DNA of 64,000 bases from Effrenium voratum (Eukaryota > Sar > Dinophyceae > Suessiales > Symbiodiniaceae), in assembly GCA_963377175.1 (NCBI GenBank), contig CAUJNA010003738.1, positions 257,001 through 321,000 of the forward strand, given 5' to 3'. This document shows, piece by piece, positions 61,260 through 64,000 of the stretch; within the stretch, counting starts at the first letter, position 1, and the number at the start of each line of letters is the position of its first letter. The position numbers were made by a program, and so were the translations under genes. Below the pieces are notes generated by a model, which ran no database searches, had not been told where the DNA came from, and worked only from the letters and a program-made list of their open reading frames with translations.

Positions 61260-62740
61260 GATCGCCTAGGTCCAGCAGTCTTGACCAACATTCAAAATTT
61301 ACTCATGGATTTGGGACTTTCGGGGAGCGATTCATGCCAGGGAGCCTGACCTTGTGAGACAAAGGCACATGTGAAAGGCAACTAGGCTGTTTCCCCAATG
61401 GCTCTCTGGTGTTCCGCCAACAAATCGTGGTGACGCGCTGGTTCCCGAGGTTTGAGTTCTTGATAAGCAGTCTGGTGTAACCAACAAGTTTATGCATACG
61501 GGCTACTTTGTCAGGGCTTGGCTTGGCCTCACAAACTGTGCATTCTTCAGTCGCTCGCGGCTTGCTTTGGAATTGAAAGGCCCAAGAGTTGAACTAGCTC
61601 TGGGCCGAGATCCGAGCAACGGAAACCCATACGCAGTCCTGTGGCGATGAGGCTCAGCATTGCGGGTATTTAGAGGTCCCCTTGCCAGCTATTGCCACAT
61701 GCAGAAAATGCAATAGAACCCCATTGCCACCAATTCTCCCAAATTCTCATCCTGCCATCCTGCCTGTACAAATCCTACATGAGCGCAGTCGAGCGCTGCT
61801 TGTTAATTTGCTGCGACTTGACCACAGCCAAACTAGAACATCATGGCTCGAACGCATCATGGCCCTCCCCACCAAGCGTCAGCCCTGGCCTCAAATTCAT
61901 CCTGAGCAACGCTCGAAGGCATCATTGAAACTCAAGAAATGCAAAAAAAACATGGCTTGATGTTTAGTCCCAATTGTTAGCTTTCATAAATCAGGGGTCA
62001 GATCTATATTCAAATGTAGGGACTGGGAAGCCCCAGGAGGGACACTTTGGGTGAGGAGGCTACTGCAAGTCAGACAACCCTTTAAGTACACCCCTAAGTG
62101 CTTAGGAGCAAGGAATTATGAAAGTTGAAAGTCCCAATCATCCAAGCCACCGGGGAAACAAAGCAAACCACGCCCCAGGCTCCAACACACCTGGCAATTG
62201 GCAGCCAGCCCTCTTCAACCCGGCAAAGGAGCTATGTTGATGTGTTCAACGTTCTTGTGAAAGTCTGTCTGTCGGAGCATATCCGATAGGACGGTGCAGG
62301 CTGGAAGGAAACAGTGAGTAATCAACTGTGCTCCAAGCACATATCTTGATCAAAAAGTCATTTTCTGCTGGTTGGAGGGGAGAGGATTCACAAAAAATAC
62401 CGTGTCTTCTGGCGAAGTGTTTTCTCTGCGCAGGTATGGAGCAAAACGGACATCAAACTCATGTGCACTTGCATGAAAAGCAGAGTGGAAAATGAGGGAT
62501 GGCATGCGCACAAATGGCGCCCTTGGCAAAGTAAAACAGTAGAATTACTTAGCTACATGGAGAACTAGACACATTTGGGGCTTAAGCTGCAAACCGCATT
62601 CAATGCAAACTTGGGCAAATGCAGTACCCTGCCCCAGCCACTCCATCTGGAAGCCTAAACGCGTGGGTATCTTTTGGTCCGGGCACACATCTGCGCCACT
62701 TGGCAGGGTGGGAAAGTCCACCTCCTTGATACCACGAGCA
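61260..62740. other. No supported gene
   Basis: Open frames are short and without bias. Probably intron or spacer of the gene with the exon at 62744-62919. Confidence 0.4.
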
Positions 62741-62743
62741 GGC

Positions 62744-62919
62744 CTTCCAACATTCCTGTTCTTTCCTTCATGGCATCACAGCAGTGAGAACCATCACGAA
62801 TCAAGATCCGCCTTCCGTACAAGTCAATCTTCGACCAGCTTGAGGCAAGGCTCATGTGATCTGCGAAGAGGAAGACATGCGTACCGTACTTCTGCGGCCA
62901 TTCCAAATGCTTGACGTAC
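62744..62919 (-). CDS. Internal exon of an unrecognised protein
   Basis: A 176-bp minus-strand exon (one base, 58 codons, one base) after CGTCAG, ending at G|GCCTGC (GC donor). It encodes YVKHLEWPQKYGTHVFLFAD, HMSLASSWSKIDLYGRRILI and RDGSHCCDAMKERTGMLE, a convincing mixed alpha/beta composition. I recognise no family. The upstream frame is separated by only 18 bp containing an in-phase stop. Confidence 0.55.
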
Positions 62920-63361
62920 CTGACGGGCGTTCCTCACCCAATGCTTGCGTCCTCAAGGGGGGCTTGAGCGGCCGCCAAGCCACCTACGCCTACGCCATCC
63001 CAAACCGCAAGCAAATGACGCAAACCAACTAGCCTCAACAAAAACCACCCACCATCCCCACCCAACTCCAACCATCCCAAGGTGCCAATTGCCAGATCGT
63101 GGGGCAAAAGCAAAGCAATGTGCAACTCAAGCAGTGCATTTATCAAACCTCTGTCGAAACTGGCAAAAACCCTGACGGATTGACTTGGAAACGCAAATGC
63201 CCAAAGTTGATGCAACTGGCTACTTGGAGGGGCGAAACAAAAATACCTCCGAATGCTGCACCCCCGCGGCTCTGGCTGCACAACAAAGGCCACATGATTT
63301 CGTTTGGGCCGGAAACTTGAAACTTCTCCTTCGACACCCTCTCAGAGTTCGTTGAAATAAG

Positions 63362-63566
63362 CTATTTGACTTCATCCGCTTGTCGCTGCAGCATGTTGAT
63401 TTGACCCCGCTTGTGCAGCAAAAGCGGTTCCGAGAAGCTGTTTGAGAATCTCACGGGAACGCGCTTGCAAAAACAAACCAGATTCACCGCTTGGTCGCTA
63501 ATATGTTTCATCGCAATGGTGGCAAAATCCACCAGTAATGCCAACTTCGGGTTAGTCCAGAGGAGC
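63362..63566 (-). CDS. Last exon of an unrecognised protein
   Basis: After TTTCCCTGCCCAG the minus strand reads one base plus 67 codons to a TAG at 63362-63364. Peptide landmarks: LLWTNPKLALLVDFATIAMK, HISDQAVNLVCFCKRVPVRF and PLLLHKRGQINMLQRQADEV. Splice signal, length and composition agree. Family unknown. It ends a gene that enters the window from the right. Confidence 0.55.
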
Positions 63567-63599
63567 CTGGGCAGGGAAACTTCCCAAACCATCCCCAAA

Positions 63600-63880
63600 G
63601 CAGATAAAAGGATGGTGGCTGGCACACTTGAGCAGTTCTCGCGGGCAGCCGCGGGCAGCCTCCGAGCAGGCGCCGCCCAATTTTGGAAAACCGGCGACCC
63701 GAGTTAGACACATGCCCACGCCGCGAACAAATCGTTGGCAAAAAGATGGCCTCGACCAAACGCGTCTGCCCCCGCCTCCCCGCCTGCTTGAACACCAGCC
63801 AAGAGCTGACGAATTGTGACCTCACCCGCGCGAGGCAACGACTTGGATCTGGGATGCGGGGAGCGCGCTCTGCAAACTGC
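63600..63880 (-). CDS. Coding-like upstream exon(s) of the right-end gene
   Basis: A minus-strand frame of 131 codons contains VRSQFVSSWLVFKQAGRRGQ, TRLVEAIFLPTICSRRG and GRRLLGGCPRLPARTAQVC with G/C-biased third positions. A second frame, EVTIRQLLAGVQAGGEAGAD, is also open in the upper part. Limits unknown. Confidence 0.4.
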
Positions 63881-64000
63881 GAATCGTGACTCTGAGTGCG
63901 CATGGGTGGGCAGGCTCATGAGTCGGTCAAATGCCAGGCAAGAAAGGCTTCATGCTCAGACCTTCTGTTGGAACCAGGAGTGGGGACCGAGTGATTTGGT

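Noticed and set aside
1..64000. CRISPR arrays, rRNA genes, bacterial operons, spliced-leader genes
   Set aside because: No regularly spaced direct repeats with unique spacers, no rRNA-like segments, no Shine-Dalgarno-led gene strings, and no CCGTAGCCATTTTGGCTCAAG match were seen.

Overview
The window reads as nuclear DNA of a eukaryotic alga or protist, most likely a dinoflagellate (inference). It has no bacterial-style operons. Long reading frames are almost all low complexity, and what looks coding is short exons of about 45 to 215 bp with high G/C at third codon positions, separated by long introns. Exon ends are bounded by AG and by GT or GC donors (for example GCGAGC, GCACAG and GTAAGA), and neighbouring exons join in phase. 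GC donors, dense simple repeats, a DIRS-like RNase H relic and genes all on one strand fit dinoflagellates. No spliced-leader gene was found, so the assignment is not proven. I had no search tools: exon limits come from reading splice signals, codon composition and phase by eye.

Layout. 0-14.9 kb: isolated minus-strand exons, including a pair resembling part of a MutS core/clamp (11.9-12.2 kb), and a 1.3-kb chain of tetranucleotide repeats (3.4-4.7 kb). 15.0-17.3 kb: a 2.27-kb foldback element flanked by CTGA on both sides, 28 bp inside an intron. 17.3-31 kb: more minus-strand exons, with a three-exon block at 24.8-25.5 kb and a two-exon block at 28.0-28.7 kb. 32.0-34.6 kb: exons of a TPR-like protein. 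35.4-37.1 kb: an LTR-flanked element without coding capacity, with hairpin-rich terminal repeats. 39.1-47.3 kb: further exons, the last coding exon of a probable PPR-like protein, and inverted microsatellites. 49.2-51.3 kb: an RNase H relic beside a 1.8-kb AT-rich island whose strand skew flips. 52.5-59.9 kb: a gene for an exostosin-like (GT47) glycosyltransferase, with a frameshifted coding relic in one intron. 61-63.9 kb: exons of at least two more genes.

Every well-supported exon lies on the minus strand, so the window looks like part of one unidirectional gene array read right to left. The GT47 gene is the best understood: its last six exons join in phase and reproduce the ordered C-terminal motifs of the family. 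Most other exons cannot be named from sequence alone.
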